Source of the DNA: Sphingobium cyanobacteriorum | GTDB lineage: Bacteria; Pseudomonadota; Alphaproteobacteria; Sphingomonadales; Sphingomonadaceae | Reading direction: 5' to 3' | Assembly: GCF_030580935.1 (NCBI RefSeq) | Contig: NZ_JAUQOM010000009.1 | Location: forward strand, 1-64,000 | Length of the DNA: 64,000 bases | Shown: piece by piece, positions 26,082 through 35,388 of the stretch | Layout of the letters: the number at the start of each line of letters is the position of its first letter | Position numbering within the stretch: position 1 is the stretch's first letter | The notes under the pieces: generated by a model | What the model saw: only the letters and a program-made list of their open reading frames with translations | Told to the model about the DNA's origin: nothing | Databases searched by the model: none | Position numbers and translations under genes: made by a program

Positions 26082-28178
26082 ATGGGGATAATGTCCAGCA
26101 TGTGCGCCGCCTCCCATGTCGAAAGTTACCTCATCCGAATGCCGATCATCGCTCTCCTGCTCATGACCGCCGGTGCCGGCGCGCAGACCGAAACCGTGCA
26201 GCGCGTGCCGCCGGAATATCCTTCGGCTGCGCCCATGGTCCAGCCGCTGCCCGCCAACGACAGCCATCCCAGCCCCTGGCAACAGGTGCAAAGCCGCATC
26301 GGCATGGCGCAGGACAGCGGCATCGCCGGGACGATCAACCAGTGGCGCGCGTTGCAGGCGAGCGATGGGCTGGGCTTTTCCACCTATGCCAGCTTCCTGA
26401 TCGTCAATCCCGGCTGGCCCGGCGAGGACCGGACGCGGCGGCTGGCGGAGACGGGGATCAATCCCGACAGTTTCGATCCCAATCAGGTCGCCGCCTTCTT
26501 CGCCCGTTTCCCCGCGCGCACGGCGACCGGCCACGCCCGCAATGCGGTGGCGCTGGTGCAACTGGGCCGCATGGCCGAGGCGCGGGTGGCCGCGCGCAAC
26601 GCCTGGATCGGCGGATCGCTCTCACCCGCTGACGAGGCGCGACTGCTGTCGCTGTTCGGATCGAGCCTGACACCGGCCGACCATGACCAGCGCGCCGATG
26701 CGTTGCTGTGGGGCAATGACACCGCCGGGGCGACCCGGATGCTGGCCTATGTCAGTCCGGCGCGGCGGGCCGCGTTCGAGGCGCGGATCGCCTTCCGTCG
26801 CCGGGCGCCCGACGCGGCGATGCGGATGCAGGCGGCAGAGGCGATCGGCGCGAGCGACGCCGGCTTCGTCGCCGACAAGGCGGTGTGGCTGCGCGACACG
26901 GGCAACTGGGTGGCGGCGCGTCAATATCTGGCGAACCGCAATGCGGTGACATATCGGCCGAGCAATGCCGAGAAATTCTACGAAGTGCTGCTGGGTCAGG
27001 CCCGCGCGGCGGCGGCCGACAGCCAGTGGAGCTTTGCCTATGGCATCGCCAGCAAGATCGACGATGCGGTCGCGCCGGGCACCGACATCAGCGACCAGGC
27101 GATCGGCGTGCGCGACGATTATACCAGCCTGGCCTGGCTGGCGGGCAGCACCGCCTTCTACAACCTCAATCGCCCGACCGACGCGGTGACGATGTTCCGC
27201 CGCTATGCGGACGCGGCCAAATCGCCCCAGACCAAGTCCAAGGGCTATTATTGGGCCGGGCGCGCGGCGCTCCAGTCGGGGGATGCAGCCACTGCCAACA
27301 GCTATTTCGCGCAGGCCGGCGTCTATCCCGACCAGTTTTACGGGCAACTGGCGCTGGAACGGCTGGGCCGGCCGATCCCGCCGCCCGCGACGGTCGAGCG
27401 GCCGGTGCCGATCTCCGCGGCCGAACGCGCCGCCTTCGATAGCCGATCGGTCGTGCGTGCGGTCACGGCGCTGGGGCAGATGGGCTATTGGGAGGAGCAG
27501 AGCAAATTCGCCCGCGCCATCGCCAACAATGCCGACAGCGATGCCGACCATTATCTGGCGGCCGAACTGGCGCAGAAGATCGGGCGGCCCGACATGGGCG
27601 TGATGGTCGGTCGGCGGGCGGTGTCGAGCGGCCTGACCGGCTATGGCCAGAGCGCCTTCCCGCGCGTGCCGGTGCCGGCGCAGGCGCAATATAACTGGAC
27701 CATGGTGCATGCCATCGCCCGGCAGGAAAGCCAGTTCGACAAGCAGATCGTGTCCCATGCCGGCGCGCGCGGCCTGATGCAGTTGATGCCCGGCACCGCG
27801 CGCGAGCAGGCGGGGAAGCTGGGCATGGGCTACAACCCCGCGTCGCTCAACGATCCCAGCTACAACATCATGCTGGGATCAGGCTATTTCCAGCGGATGC
27901 TGGACTATTATGGCGGCAGCTATCCGCTGGCGGTGGCGGCCTATAATGCAGGCCCCGGTAATGTGAACAAATGGATCGCCGCCAATGGCGACCCCCGGCT
28001 GGCCGGTGCGGACATGCTGCGCTGGATCGAGCAGATCCCGATTTTCGAAACCCGCAACTATGTGCAGCGGGTGCTGGAAAATGCGGTCGTCTATGAAGCG
28101 ATGAACCCGGAACGGGCGAAGTTCCGGGGGACCAGCGCGGTGCTGAGCCGCTATCTGGGGAAACAGACGCCGGGGTGA
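26082..28178 (+). CDS. slt: soluble lytic murein transglycosylase (Slt family)
   Basis: The 698-residue protein has a signal peptide ('IIALLLMTAGAGA') and a long helical superhelix of TPR-like pairs (about 80-520). The C-terminal goose-lysozyme-like domain has the catalytic Glu in 'AIARQESQFDKQI' (about 548) and the motifs 'SHAGARGLMQLMPGTA' and 'AVAAYNAGPGNVNKWI'. It cleaves the MurNAc-GlcNAc bond in the periplasm, forming 1,6-anhydroMurNAc. The start at 26082 has AAGG upstream but gives a long N-region; ATG 26139 gives a tighter signal peptide. It is divergent from dapA. Confidence 0.93.
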   Translation: MGIMSSMCAASHVESYLIRMPIIALLLMTAGAGAQTETVQRVPPEYPSAAPMVQPLPANDSHPSPWQQVQSRIGMAQDSGIAGTINQWRALQASDGLGFSTYASFLIVNPGWPGEDRTRRLAETGINPDSFDPNQVAAFFARFPARTATGHARNAVALVQLGRMAEARVAARNAWIGGSLSPADEARLLSLFGSSLTPADHDQRADALLWGNDTAGATRMLAYVSPARRAAFEARIAFRRRAPDAAMRMQAAEAIGASDAGFVADKAVWLRDTGNWVAARQYLANRNAVTYRPSNAEKFYEVLLGQARAAAADSQWSFAYGIASKIDDAVAPGTDISDQAIGVRDDYTSLAWLAGSTAFYNLNRPTDAVTMFRRYADAAKSPQTKSKGYYWAGRAALQSGDAATANSYFAQAGVYPDQFYGQLALERLGRPIPPPATVERPVPISAAERAAFDSRSVVRAVTALGQMGYWEEQSKFARAIANNADSDADHYLAAELAQKIGRPDMGVMVGRRAVSSGLTGYGQSAFPRVPVPAQAQYNWTMVHAIARQESQFDKQIVSHAGARGLMQLMPGTAREQAGKLGMGYNPASLNDPSYNIMLGSGYFQRMLDYYGGSYPLAVAAYNAGPGNVNKWIAANGDPRLAGADMLRWIEQIPIFETRNYVQRVLENAVVYEAMNPERAKFRGTSAVLSRYLGKQTPG

Positions 28179-28209
28179 CGGACATGGGATTGGGCATTAG
28201 GGTGGCGGC

Positions 28210-28695
28210 ATGACCACGCCCTATCCCAACTATATCTCCCCCGAAGGTTTCGCGAAGCTGCGCGCCGAATATGACCATCTGCTGGGCGTCGAGCGGCCGG
28301 CGATCGTGGAGGCGGTGAGCTGGGCGGCGGGCAATGGCGACCGCAGCGAGAATGGCGACTATCTCTACGGCCGCAAGCGGATGCGCGAGATTGACGGGCA
28401 ATTGAAGCGCCTGTCGAAGAAGATGAAGGACGCCAAGGTGGTCGACGCCCGGCAACAGCCCGACAAGGGCCGGGTCTATTTCGGCGCGACCGTCACCATC
28501 GCCGACGAGGATGACAACCACCGCACCGTGACGATCGTGGGCAATGACGAGACGGACGTGGACGCCGGCCGGATCGGCTGGGGATCGCCCATATCGCGCG
28601 CGTTGCGCGGGGCGGCGGTGGGCGACCTGCGCCGGGTGATGCTGCCCGCCGGGGAGAAGGAATATGAGGTGATGAAAATCACCTATCCGACGTGA
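28210..28695 (+). CDS. greB: transcription elongation factor GreB
   Basis: The 161-residue protein starts with a coiled-coil domain whose tip holds the acidic pair ('NGDRSENGDYLYGRKRMREI', about 43-62). A C-terminal FKBP-like domain includes 'GWGSPISRALRGAAVGD'. The YGRKR segment is characteristic of GreB rather than GreA. It enters the RNA polymerase secondary channel and helps cleave backtracked RNA. It follows the transglycosylase by 31 bp and may share its transcript. Confidence 0.93.
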   Translation: MTTPYPNYISPEGFAKLRAEYDHLLGVERPAIVEAVSWAAGNGDRSENGDYLYGRKRMREIDGQLKRLSKKMKDAKVVDARQQPDKGRVYFGATVTIADEDDNHRTVTIVGNDETDVDAGRIGWGSPISRALRGAAVGDLRRVMLPAGEKEYEVMKITYPT

Positions 28696-28816
28696 AACAG
28701 GCTGTCTTTCAGCGTGAGGGACGCATGGTGAGACAGCGAAGTTTACATCTGTTTCGATATGCACATGCACGAATTAACAGCAGCCATCGGGACATGCGTG
28801 ATTTTTGATCATCGAT

Positions 28817-29050
28817 TCACACCGATGATCCGTCCCCGGTGGTGGCCATCAGCCAGACGCGGAAATCGGCCATGGCGGACCTGTCCGGGCGGGACATGAG
28901 GCGCGGGCGCCAATAGCGGCCGAGATCGAGGCCGGGGCGAAGGGGCGAACCAGCCGGCCGGCGCGCAGGTCTGGGCCGGACAGGGCGGCCTGCACCATCA
29001 GGACCGGACTGTCGGACAGCGGCCCGCGCGACGGCGGAGGTGGCGCTGGC
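28817..29050 (-). pseudogene. LysR-type regulator remnant (C-terminal substrate-binding part)
   Basis: On the minus strand, one frame gives 'PVLMVQAALSGPDLRAGRLV' and, after a +1 shift near 28938, another continues with 'GLDLGRYW' and 'AMADFRVWLMATTGDGSSV' before TGA at 28817-28819. These pieces match, in order, the end of GcvA-type LysR effector domains (the '..GRLVRPF' and 'Y-W ... FR-WL' segments). The frame is also lost upstream (about 29040), and no N-terminal HTH remains because the next gene occupies that space. It is a decayed fragment with no expected function. Confidence 0.7.
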
Positions 29051-29072
29051 GCAATAGCGGGGCGGGACCGCC

Positions 29073-29258
29073 CTATTCGTGCGGGCGCAACGCCTGGTTG
29101 AGGCTGTCGAGCACCGCGCCGATCGGTTCGGTCACGGTCACGCTGCGGCCTTCGCTGAAGCGGATGCGGGTGCCATCGCTGACCTGGGAGACGAAGGTGA
29201 CTTGCGCGGGGTTGATGGCGGTCTGGGTGCGATCGGTGCCGACGAACATCACGAGCAT
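29073..29258 (-). CDS. small conserved-looking protein, 61 residues
   Basis: A strong AAGGAGAGG lies 6-7 nt before ATG 29258. The product has alternating short beta strands ('LVMFVGTDRTQTAINPAQV', 'VTFVSQVSDGTRIRFSEG') and a C-terminal amphipathic helix. No cysteine and no membrane segment is present. I do not recognise a family; it may be a small oligomeric beta protein. It lies next to a LysR remnant on one side and a chemoreceptor-like gene on the other, neither of which hints at function. Confidence 0.65.
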   Translation of the reverse strand: MLVMFVGTDRTQTAINPAQVTFVSQVSDGTRIRFSEGRSVTVTEPIGAVLDSLNQALRPHE

Positions 29259-29323
29259 GGCGTCCTCTCCTTGTTATGGACAGCCAGCCTAGCGCCATTT
29301 GGCGCGGACGCCAGTGGGATTAT

Positions 29324-30625
29324 TCAGGCGGCGCGCATCGCCGCGATGAAGCCGCCGGCCCGCTGTTCCAGCCGGCGCGCTTCGTCCGCCAGCCGGTCCG
29401 CGACATCGCGCATCCCGCGCGCGGCGAGCACGGTGGCATGGGCATTGTCGCTGATCTGCCGGGCGCCGGCGCGGATATGGGCGCTGGACGCTCCGGCCTC
29501 CGCCACGCTGTCGGCAATGGCGCGACTGAAGGCGCTTTGCCGGGCAACCGCTTCGAACACCGCCGCCGACAGACGATCGGCGCGCCCCATGGCCGCATCC
29601 ATATGGGCATGTCCCGCCGCGACTTCGGCGATGGTGGCACGGATATGGTCGATCCGGCCAGCTATGCCGCCAGCCGCCTCGCGCGTCTGCTGGGCGAGCG
29701 ATTGCACCTCGCGCGCGACGACGGCGAAGCCCTGCCCCGCCTCCCCCGCGCGCGCCGCCTCTATGCCCGCATTGAGCGCCAGCATGGCGGTGGCCCGCGC
29801 GATCGTGTCGATAAGCGCGATGACTTCGCCGATGCCGTCCGCCTCCTGCCGGAGCGCCGCGCTGCGCTGCGCACTCGCGCGGCTGCGGCGCGCGGCGTCG
29901 CTGATGGCGGCACCCGCGTCCTGCGCCTCGACCTCCATCGCCTGGAAAAGCTGGCTGAGATCCGCGCCGCCGGCGGCCAGTTCGGCCAGCCGTTCGGCGG
30001 TCTGCGCGGCGGCGACGGCCATGGCGGTGGAATCGGCGCTGTCCCCCGATGCGCGTTCGGCCGCCTGCGCCGCAAGGCCCGCGAGTCGATCCGCCATGGT
30101 CGCCATGTCACCGATCATCGTCGCGATATCCTGACGGAACACCGCGCTTTCCTGCGCAATATGCTCGATCCGTTCCGCGCGCGCCAGCGCCACCCGCGCG
30201 TCCCGCTCGGCCGTGAGGCGCAGCAGCAGCGGCCCGCCCAGTACGCCGCAATAGCGGCCGCCGGTCGTGACGATCAGCCCGTCACAGTCCACCCCCTGCG
30301 CAGCATAGAGATCGACCAGCGCCTCGACCCCGGTGGCCCGGTCAACACAGGCGCAGGGACGGACATGATCGTCCAGCCGCCCGCCGAAGCTGGGGTTGCG
30401 CAGCAGCGCATGGCCGAAGGGGTTGAACAGGATGCGGCGCATGTCGCGCTCATAGATGGCGCCGACCGGGCGGTCGGCCGCGTCCAGCACCGGCAGCAGG
30501 CGCAGGCCCGAATCGCGCTGGAACCAGTCCACCGCGTCGCTGAGCGGCTGGCCGAGCCTGACGACCGGAAAGCGGTCAGCCACGGGCAGGTCGGGATCGA
30601 AAAGGGCGATGGGCGCTGCGAACAT
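29324..30625 (-). CDS. soluble methyl-accepting chemotaxis-like signalling protein with CBS-like N-terminus
   Basis: The C-terminal half (about 170-433) is a receptor signalling coiled coil with the hairpin-tip core '[20 protein letters not shown]' and '[14 protein letters not shown]', which contacts CheA/CheW in known receptors. The N-terminal 150 residues look like a CBS-type pair ('[20 protein letters not shown]' and '[17 protein letters not shown]'). No transmembrane segment is visible, so it should be cytosolic and might sense a nucleotide or metabolite. No cheA, cheW, cheR or flagellar gene is in the window, making it an orphan. It could also be a chemoreceptor-like polarity or adhesion factor. 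Confidence 0.85.
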   Translation of the reverse strand: MFAAPIALFDPDLPVADRFPVVRLGQPLSDAVDWFQRDSGLRLLPVLDAADRPVGAIYERDMRRILFNPFGHALLRNPSFGGRLDDHVRPCACVDRATGVEALVDLYAAQGVDCDGLIVTTGGRYCGVLGGPLLLRLTAERDARVALARAERIEHIAQESAVFRQDIATMIGDMATMADRLAGLAAQAAERASGDSADSTAMAVAAAQTAERLAELAAGGADLSQLFQAMEVEAQDAGAAISDAARRSRASAQRSAALRQEADGIGEVIALIDTIARATAMLALNAGIEAARAGEAGQGFAVVAREVQSLAQQTREAAGGIAGRIDHIRATIAEVAAGHAHMDAAMGRADRLSAAVFEAVARQSAFSRAIADSVAEAGASSAHIRAGARQISDNAHATVLAARGMRDVADRLADEARRLEQRAGGFIAAMRAA

Positions 30626-30698
30626 GCACAGCCCTTAGCCGGGCAATGGTAAATGCGCCGTTAGATTTTCATGACACTTTTGTTACAAGATACTGTTT

Positions 30699-31481
30699 TT
30701 ACTTGCTTTTATATCCGAACGCCGCGTGCGCCAGTTCCACCACGGCGGGGTCTGCATCCGGGAAATCCATCGGCACCAAAGCCTCCAGCCGATCGGCAAC
30801 ATAGGCCAGTGCGGCGATCCGCCCCGCCTTGCGGTGATTATTGTCGATGACATGCCAAGGGGCATGCTTGCTGTCGGTCTTTTTGAACATGGCGTGCATG
30901 GCGTCGCAATAGTCGGCCCGGCGGGCGCGGTTGCGATAATCGTCCGTGCCGGTTTTCCACCGCTTCCAGGGCGTGTCGAGCCGCTGGGCAAGCTGTTCGT
31001 CCTGGGTTTCCTGGGTGATGTGGACGAACAGCTTGACGAAATGGACGCCAGCCTGGGCCAACTGCTTTTCGAAGGCGTTGATTTCGTCATAGCCGCGTTT
31101 CCAGTCGGCCTTTCCGCAGAAGCCCTCGACCCGCTCCACCAGCACCCGGCCATACCAGCTCCGGTCGAAGATCGCGATGTTGCGGCTGGCGGGCAGGCGC
31201 GTCCAGAAGCGCCAGAGGAAATGATGGTCGCGCTCCTCGTCCGTCGGGGCGGCGATGGGATGGACCTGATAATAGCGCGGGTCCCAGTCGGCGGTCATCC
31301 GCTTGATGATGCCGCCCTTGCCCGCGGCGTCCCACCCTTCCAGCAGGATGACGCTGCGCTTGCCATGCAGGATATGCGCGACCTGAATCTTGGCGAGGCG
31401 TTGCTGGAGGGCCGCCAGGTCGGCGTCATAATCGCCCTTGTACTTCGCACCCTTTTCATAATCGGCCAGGTCGATGGTCAT
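30699..31481 (-). CDS. ppk2: polyphosphate kinase 2 (PPK2) family protein
   Basis: AAAGGAGA precedes ATG 31481, giving 260 residues. The P-loop-kinase core has Walker A 'LLEGWDAAGKGG' (about 50-60), the lid/Asp region 'IFDRSWYGRVLVERVEGF' (about 105-122) and Walker-B-like features, all characteristic of PPK2. These enzymes transfer phosphate between polyphosphate and nucleotides (ADP/GDP or AMP, depending on class). It is downstream of aspS in the same direction with a 57-bp gap. Confidence 0.93.
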   Translation of the reverse strand: MTIDLADYEKGAKYKGDYDADLAALQQRLAKIQVAHILHGKRSVILLEGWDAAGKGGIIKRMTADWDPRYYQVHPIAAPTDEERDHHFLWRFWTRLPASRNIAIFDRSWYGRVLVERVEGFCGKADWKRGYDEINAFEKQLAQAGVHFVKLFVHITQETQDEQLAQRLDTPWKRWKTGTDDYRNRARRADYCDAMHAMFKKTDSKHAPWHVIDNNHRKAGRIAALAYVADRLEALVPMDFPDADPAVVELAHAAFGYKSK

Positions 31482-31538
31482 GGGCGCGTCTCCTTTGCGC
31501 CATGCTGGACCAGTTCCGGCATGGCGCAAAGCGGAAAC

Positions 31539-33323
31539 TCATCCCTTCGTCTGCGGCTCCACGACGCGGACATGGAGTTCGCGCAACTGCTTGAACTCGG
31601 CGGCGCTGGGCGCGCCCATCAGCAGGTCTTCGGCGCGCTGGTTCATCGGGAACAGCGTGATTTCGCGCAGATTCTGCGCGCCGCACAGCAGCATCACGAT
31701 GCGGTCGACGCCGGCCGCCATGCCGCCATGGGGCGGCGCGCCATATTGGAAGGCGCGGTAGAGGCCGCCAAAGCGTTCCTCCACATCCTGCTGGCTGAGG
31801 CCCACCAGTTCGAACGCCTTGACCATCAGGTCGGGCGACTGGTTGCGGATCGAACCTGACGCGATCTCATAGCCGTTGCAGACCATGTCATATTGATAGG
31901 CGTTGATCGTCAGCGGGTCCTGATTGTTCAGCGCGTCGAGGCCACCCTGCGGCATGGAGAAGGGGTTGTGCGCGAAGTCGATCGACTTGGTATCCTCATC
32001 ATATTCGTAGAAGGGGAAGTCCACGATCCAGCACAGGTCGAAGCGGTCCTTGTCGATGAGGTCGAGCGTTTCGCCGACGCGGGTGCGGGCGAGGCCGGCG
32101 AGCTTGGCGGCCTGGCTTTCCTTGCCCGCCGCGAAGAACACGCCGTCATTGGGACCAAGGCCGAGCGCCGCGATCAGCTTCGCGGTCGCGTCCTCGCCAT
32201 GATTTTTGGCGATCGGGCCGCCGGGGACGCCATCCTTGATGTTGATATAGCCAAGGCCCGAATAGCCTTCACCCCGCGCCCAATTGTTCATGTCGTCGAA
32301 GAATTTGCGGCTGCCCGCGCCCGCGCCCGGCGCGGGAATCGCGCGGATGACGCTGCCGCTGTCGACCAGCGAGGCGAAGATGCCGAAGCCCGATCCGACG
32401 AAATGGTCGGTCACGTCCTGAATGAGGATCGGGTTGCGCAGGTCGGGCTTGTCACTGCCATATTTGAGCAGCGCCTCGGCATGGGGGATGCGCGGGAAGC
32501 TGCCGGCGGGTGTCACCGGCTTGCCATCGGCGAACTGCTCGAAAATCTGGGCGATCACCGGCTCCATCGTGTCCCAGACTTCTTCCTGGGTGACGAAGCT
32601 CATTTCGAGGTCGAGCTGGTAGAATTCGCCGGGCAGGCGATCGGCACGCGGATCTTCGTCGCGGAAGCAGGGGGCGATCTGGAAATAGCGGTCGAAGCCG
32701 GCGACCATCAGCAACTGCTTATATTGCTGGGGCGCCTGCGGCAGGGCGTAGAATTTGCCCGCATGGATGCGGCTGGGCACCAGGAAGTCGCGCGCGCCTT
32801 CGGGGCTGGACGCGGTGAGGATCGGGGTGGAATATTCGGTAAAGCCCGCCCCTTCCATCCGGCGGCGCATGTCGGAAATGATCTTCGTGCGCTTGACGAT
32901 ATTGGCATGCAGCGTTTCGCGGCGCAGGTCGAGGAAGCGGTAGCGCAGGCGGATATCTTCGGGATAGTCCTGCTCGCCCGCCACCGGCAGCGGCAGTTCG
33001 GCGGCGGTGGACAATATCGTCACGCTGTCGGCCACGATCTCGATCGCGCCGGTCGCCATTTTGGGGTTGATCGCCTCGGCCGTCCGCGCGACCACTTGGC
33101 CGTCGATCGTCACCACGGATTCGAGCCGCAGGCTTTCGAGCGTACGGAGCGGATCGCTGTCCGCCTTCGCCACGATCTGGGTAATGCCATAATGATCGCG
33201 CAGGTCGACGAACAGCACGCCGCCATGGTCGCGCTTGCGATGCACCCAGCCCGATACCCGGACCGCGTTACCGACTTCCGCCGTGGTCAGGGCGCCGCAG
33301 GTGTGGGTGCGATAGGCATGCAT
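31539..33323 (-). CDS. aspS: aspartyl-tRNA synthetase
   Basis: The 594-residue protein has the N-terminal OB anticodon-binding domain ('[20 protein letters not shown]'), the class II motif 2 '[15 protein letters not shown]' and motif 3 '[20 protein letters not shown]'. It also has the bacterial GAD insertion in between ('[14 protein letters not shown]' region). It charges tRNA-Asp; enzymes of bacteria lacking a separate Asn-tRNA synthetase often also charge tRNA-Asn. The length is normal. It is divergent from rnd. Confidence 0.97.
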   Translation of the reverse strand: MHAYRTHTCGALTTAEVGNAVRVSGWVHRKRDHGGVLFVDLRDHYGITQIVAKADSDPLRTLESLRLESVVTIDGQVVARTAEAINPKMATGAIEIVADSVTILSTAAELPLPVAGEQDYPEDIRLRYRFLDLRRETLHANIVKRTKIISDMRRRMEGAGFTEYSTPILTASSPEGARDFLVPSRIHAGKFYALPQAPQQYKQLLMVAGFDRYFQIAPCFRDEDPRADRLPGEFYQLDLEMSFVTQEEVWDTMEPVIAQIFEQFADGKPVTPAGSFPRIPHAEALLKYGSDKPDLRNPILIQDVTDHFVGSGFGIFASLVDSGSVIRAIPAPGAGAGSRKFFDDMNNWARGEGYSGLGYINIKDGVPGGPIAKNHGEDATAKLIAALGLGPNDGVFFAAGKESQAAKLAGLARTRVGETLDLIDKDRFDLCWIVDFPFYEYDEDTKSIDFAHNPFSMPQGGLDALNNQDPLTINAYQYDMVCNGYEIASGSIRNQSPDLMVKAFELVGLSQQDVEERFGGLYRAFQYGAPPHGGMAAGVDRIVMLLCGAQNLREITLFPMNQRAEDLLMGAPSAAEFKQLRELHVRVVEPQTKG

Positions 33324-33450
33324 GGCGTTTTACATCTTTCAGATTCGTTTTACGGATATGACAAACTGTTGCAGTCCCGCTATGGCCGGTCCTGTCAAAC
33401 AGTGACCAGTCCGCGGACGCGGGCCAGCCCATAATAAGATCGATGACCAT

Positions 33451-34617
33451 ATGCAAATTCATCCGCTGATTACCGACAGCAAGACGCTTTCCGATTTCTG
33501 CGCCCGCATCGCCAAATCCCCCTATATCGCCGTCGATACCGAGTTCATGCGGGAAAACAGCTATTGGCCCGAACTCTGCCTGGTGCAGGTCGCCGACCCG
33601 AAGGAGGCGGCCGCGATCGACCCCAAGGCGCCGGGGCTGGACATGACCCCCCTGCTCGACCTGCTGGTCAATAATGAGGATGTGCTCAAGGTCTTCCATG
33701 CCGGCGGGCAGGATATCGAGATCGTCCACAACCTGACCGGCAAGACGCCGCACCCGATGTTCGATACCCAGATCGCAGCGATGGCGCTGGGGCTGGGCGA
33801 GCAGATCGGCTATGGCAATCTGGTCGACGCCTGGATGGGGGTAGTGCTGGACAAGGGTGCGCGCTTTACCGACTGGGCGCGGCGGCCGCTGGACAAGCGG
33901 CAGATCGACTATGCGATCGGCGACGTCACCTACCTGATCCAGATTTTCCCCAAGATGCTGGAAGAATTGCGCAAGACCGGGCGCGGCGACTGGCTGGACC
34001 AGGAAATGGAGCGGATCAGCGACCCGTCCCATTATGAAAACGACCCGCAACAGGCGTGGCAGCGGGTGCGGATCGCGAGCAAGAAGGCGGACGTGCTGGG
34101 CCGGTTGAAGGCGCTGGCCGCGTGGCGCGAGATCGAGGCGCAGGACAAGAATCTGCCGCGCGGGCGGATCGTGAAGGACGAGACGCTGGCCGACATTGCC
34201 AGCCATCCGCCGCGCACGCAGGAGGATCTGGGCAAGGTGCGCGGATTGAGCGCGACATGGCGCACCAATGATATCGGCGCGCGGCTGATGAACGCGCTGG
34301 CCAGGCACCAGCCGCTGGGCAAGGACGAGATGCCCGAACGCGATCCCAAACGGCCGGGGCTGGGCAAGGACGGGGCGCTGGTCGCCGACCTGCTCAAGCT
34401 GCTGCTCAAGATCCGGTCGCGCGATATCAATGTCGCGGCGCGCCTGATCGCCCGGACCGACGATATCGACGCGCTGGCGGCAGGCGTGCGCGAGGGGCTC
34501 TCCATCCTGGAAGGCTGGCGCTATGAACAATTTGGCCGCGATGCCGTTGACCTGGTGGAAGGCCGCATGGCCTTTGCGGTCAAGAATGGCCGGTTGAAGA
34601 TGACGCGCACGGAATAG
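33451..34617 (+). CDS. rnd: ribonuclease D
   Basis: The 388-residue protein has the DEDDy exonuclease domain with ExoI 'YIAVDTEFMREN', ExoII 'FHAGGQDIEIVHNLTG' and ExoIII 'QIDYAIGDVTYL', followed by HRDC-type helical regions (about 210-380, for example 'ALAAWREIEAQDKNLPRGRI'). RNase D trims the 3' ends of tRNA precursors and other stable RNAs. It faces away from aspS, so two tRNA-related genes are divergent. Confidence 0.95.
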   Translation: MQIHPLITDSKTLSDFCARIAKSPYIAVDTEFMRENSYWPELCLVQVADPKEAAAIDPKAPGLDMTPLLDLLVNNEDVLKVFHAGGQDIEIVHNLTGKTPHPMFDTQIAAMALGLGEQIGYGNLVDAWMGVVLDKGARFTDWARRPLDKRQIDYAIGDVTYLIQIFPKMLEELRKTGRGDWLDQEMERISDPSHYENDPQQAWQRVRIASKKADVLGRLKALAAWREIEAQDKNLPRGRIVKDETLADIASHPPRTQEDLGKVRGLSATWRTNDIGARLMNALARHQPLGKDEMPERDPKRPGLGKDGALVADLLKLLLKIRSRDINVAARLIARTDDIDALAAGVREGLSILEGWRYEQFGRDAVDLVEGRMAFAVKNGRLKMTRTE

Positions 34618-34627
34618 GAGAGCGGCG

Positions 34628-34939
34628 ATGAAGCGTGCTGGGCGGACAATGGGTGCGGGGCTGATGCTGCTGGGCCTGACCGCTTGCGCGGGCGCGAACG
34701 GGCCGGGGCCGGAAACGCCGCCGACCGTTGCCGAAGGGCCGTGCCGCAATGACGGGCTGGATCGCTTCGTCGGGCAGAAGGCGAGCGCTGAAGTTGGCGC
34801 GGCCTTGCTCAAGACGTCGGGTGCAAAGACGCTGCGCTGGGGTGGTCCCGGCATGGCGATGACGATGGATTATCGCGCGGACCGGCTGACGGTGAGTTAT
34901 GACGACGCTATGGTGATAAATTCTGCGCGCTGTGGTTGA
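34628..34939 (+). CDS. peptidase inhibitor I78-family lipoprotein
   Basis: The 103-residue protein starts 10 bp after rnd, with GGAG upstream. A lipoprotein signal ending 'GLTAC' is followed by the I78 domain: 'CRNDGLDRFVGQKAS', 'LRWGGPGMAMTMDYRADRLTV' (split across two strands) and a terminal 'ARCG'. Two cysteines probably pair. I78 proteins inhibit serine proteases in fungi; bacterial lipoprotein members are of unknown target but are presumed envelope protease inhibitors. Confidence 0.82.
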   Translation: MKRAGRTMGAGLMLLGLTACAGANGPGPETPPTVAEGPCRNDGLDRFVGQKASAEVGAALLKTSGAKTLRWGGPGMAMTMDYRADRLTVSYDDAMVINSARCG

Positions 34940-34998
34940 ACAAGGATGTGTTCCCGCGCAGGTAGGAACATGTTGTAACTGATCACGAAAGTTCATCC

Positions 34999-35382
34999 AT
35001 GACCGCCGCTGCCGACCTTGCCATCCGGTTGCGCCGGGCCGCGTTCAACCGGGCGCTGGCCGAGGCTGACCTGGCCGCGATCGGGCCGTTGCTGGCCCTG
35101 CATGTCGTCATGGTGACGGGCACCGACAGCGCGGTCATCGCCGGGCGCAAGGCGCAATTGCTGGCATGGAAGCGCGAGTTCGCCGCGAAGGCGCGCATGA
35201 TCTATACCCGCACGCCCGACATGATCATGGCCTCGCCGGTCGAGCCGATCGCGATGGAGCATGGGACGTGGCAGGGCGTCGTCGATGGCGCCGTCCAAGC
35301 GTCGGGCAGCTACAGCGCCAAATGGCGCGAGATGGCCGGGGCGTGGGTGATCGAGGCGGAGATTTACGCCACGCTCGCCTGA
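34999..35382 (+). CDS. SnoaL/DUF4440-like small protein
   Basis: The 127-residue protein has the cone-shaped alpha+beta barrel pattern of the NTF2/SnoaL superfamily: an N-terminal helix 'RRAAFNRALAEADLAAIGPL', then strands with 'VVMVTGTDSAVIAGRKAQLL' and 'MEHGTWQGVV', ending 'WVIEAEIYATL'. There is no signal peptide. DUF4440 members are often enzymes or ligand-binding proteins of unknown substrate. It is 60 bp after the I78 lipoprotein. Confidence 0.72.
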   Translation: MTAAADLAIRLRRAAFNRALAEADLAAIGPLLALHVVMVTGTDSAVIAGRKAQLLAWKREFAAKARMIYTRTPDMIMASPVEPIAMEHGTWQGVVDGAVQASGSYSAKWREMAGAWVIEAEIYATLA

Positions 35383-35388
35383 TCTGGC

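Noticed and set aside
28849..29298. 150-residue minus-strand frame covering the LysR remnant and the small ORF
   Set aside because: It mixes a wrong frame of the small gene (29073-29258) with one frame of the broken LysR piece; the residues before the LysR match look like chance translation.
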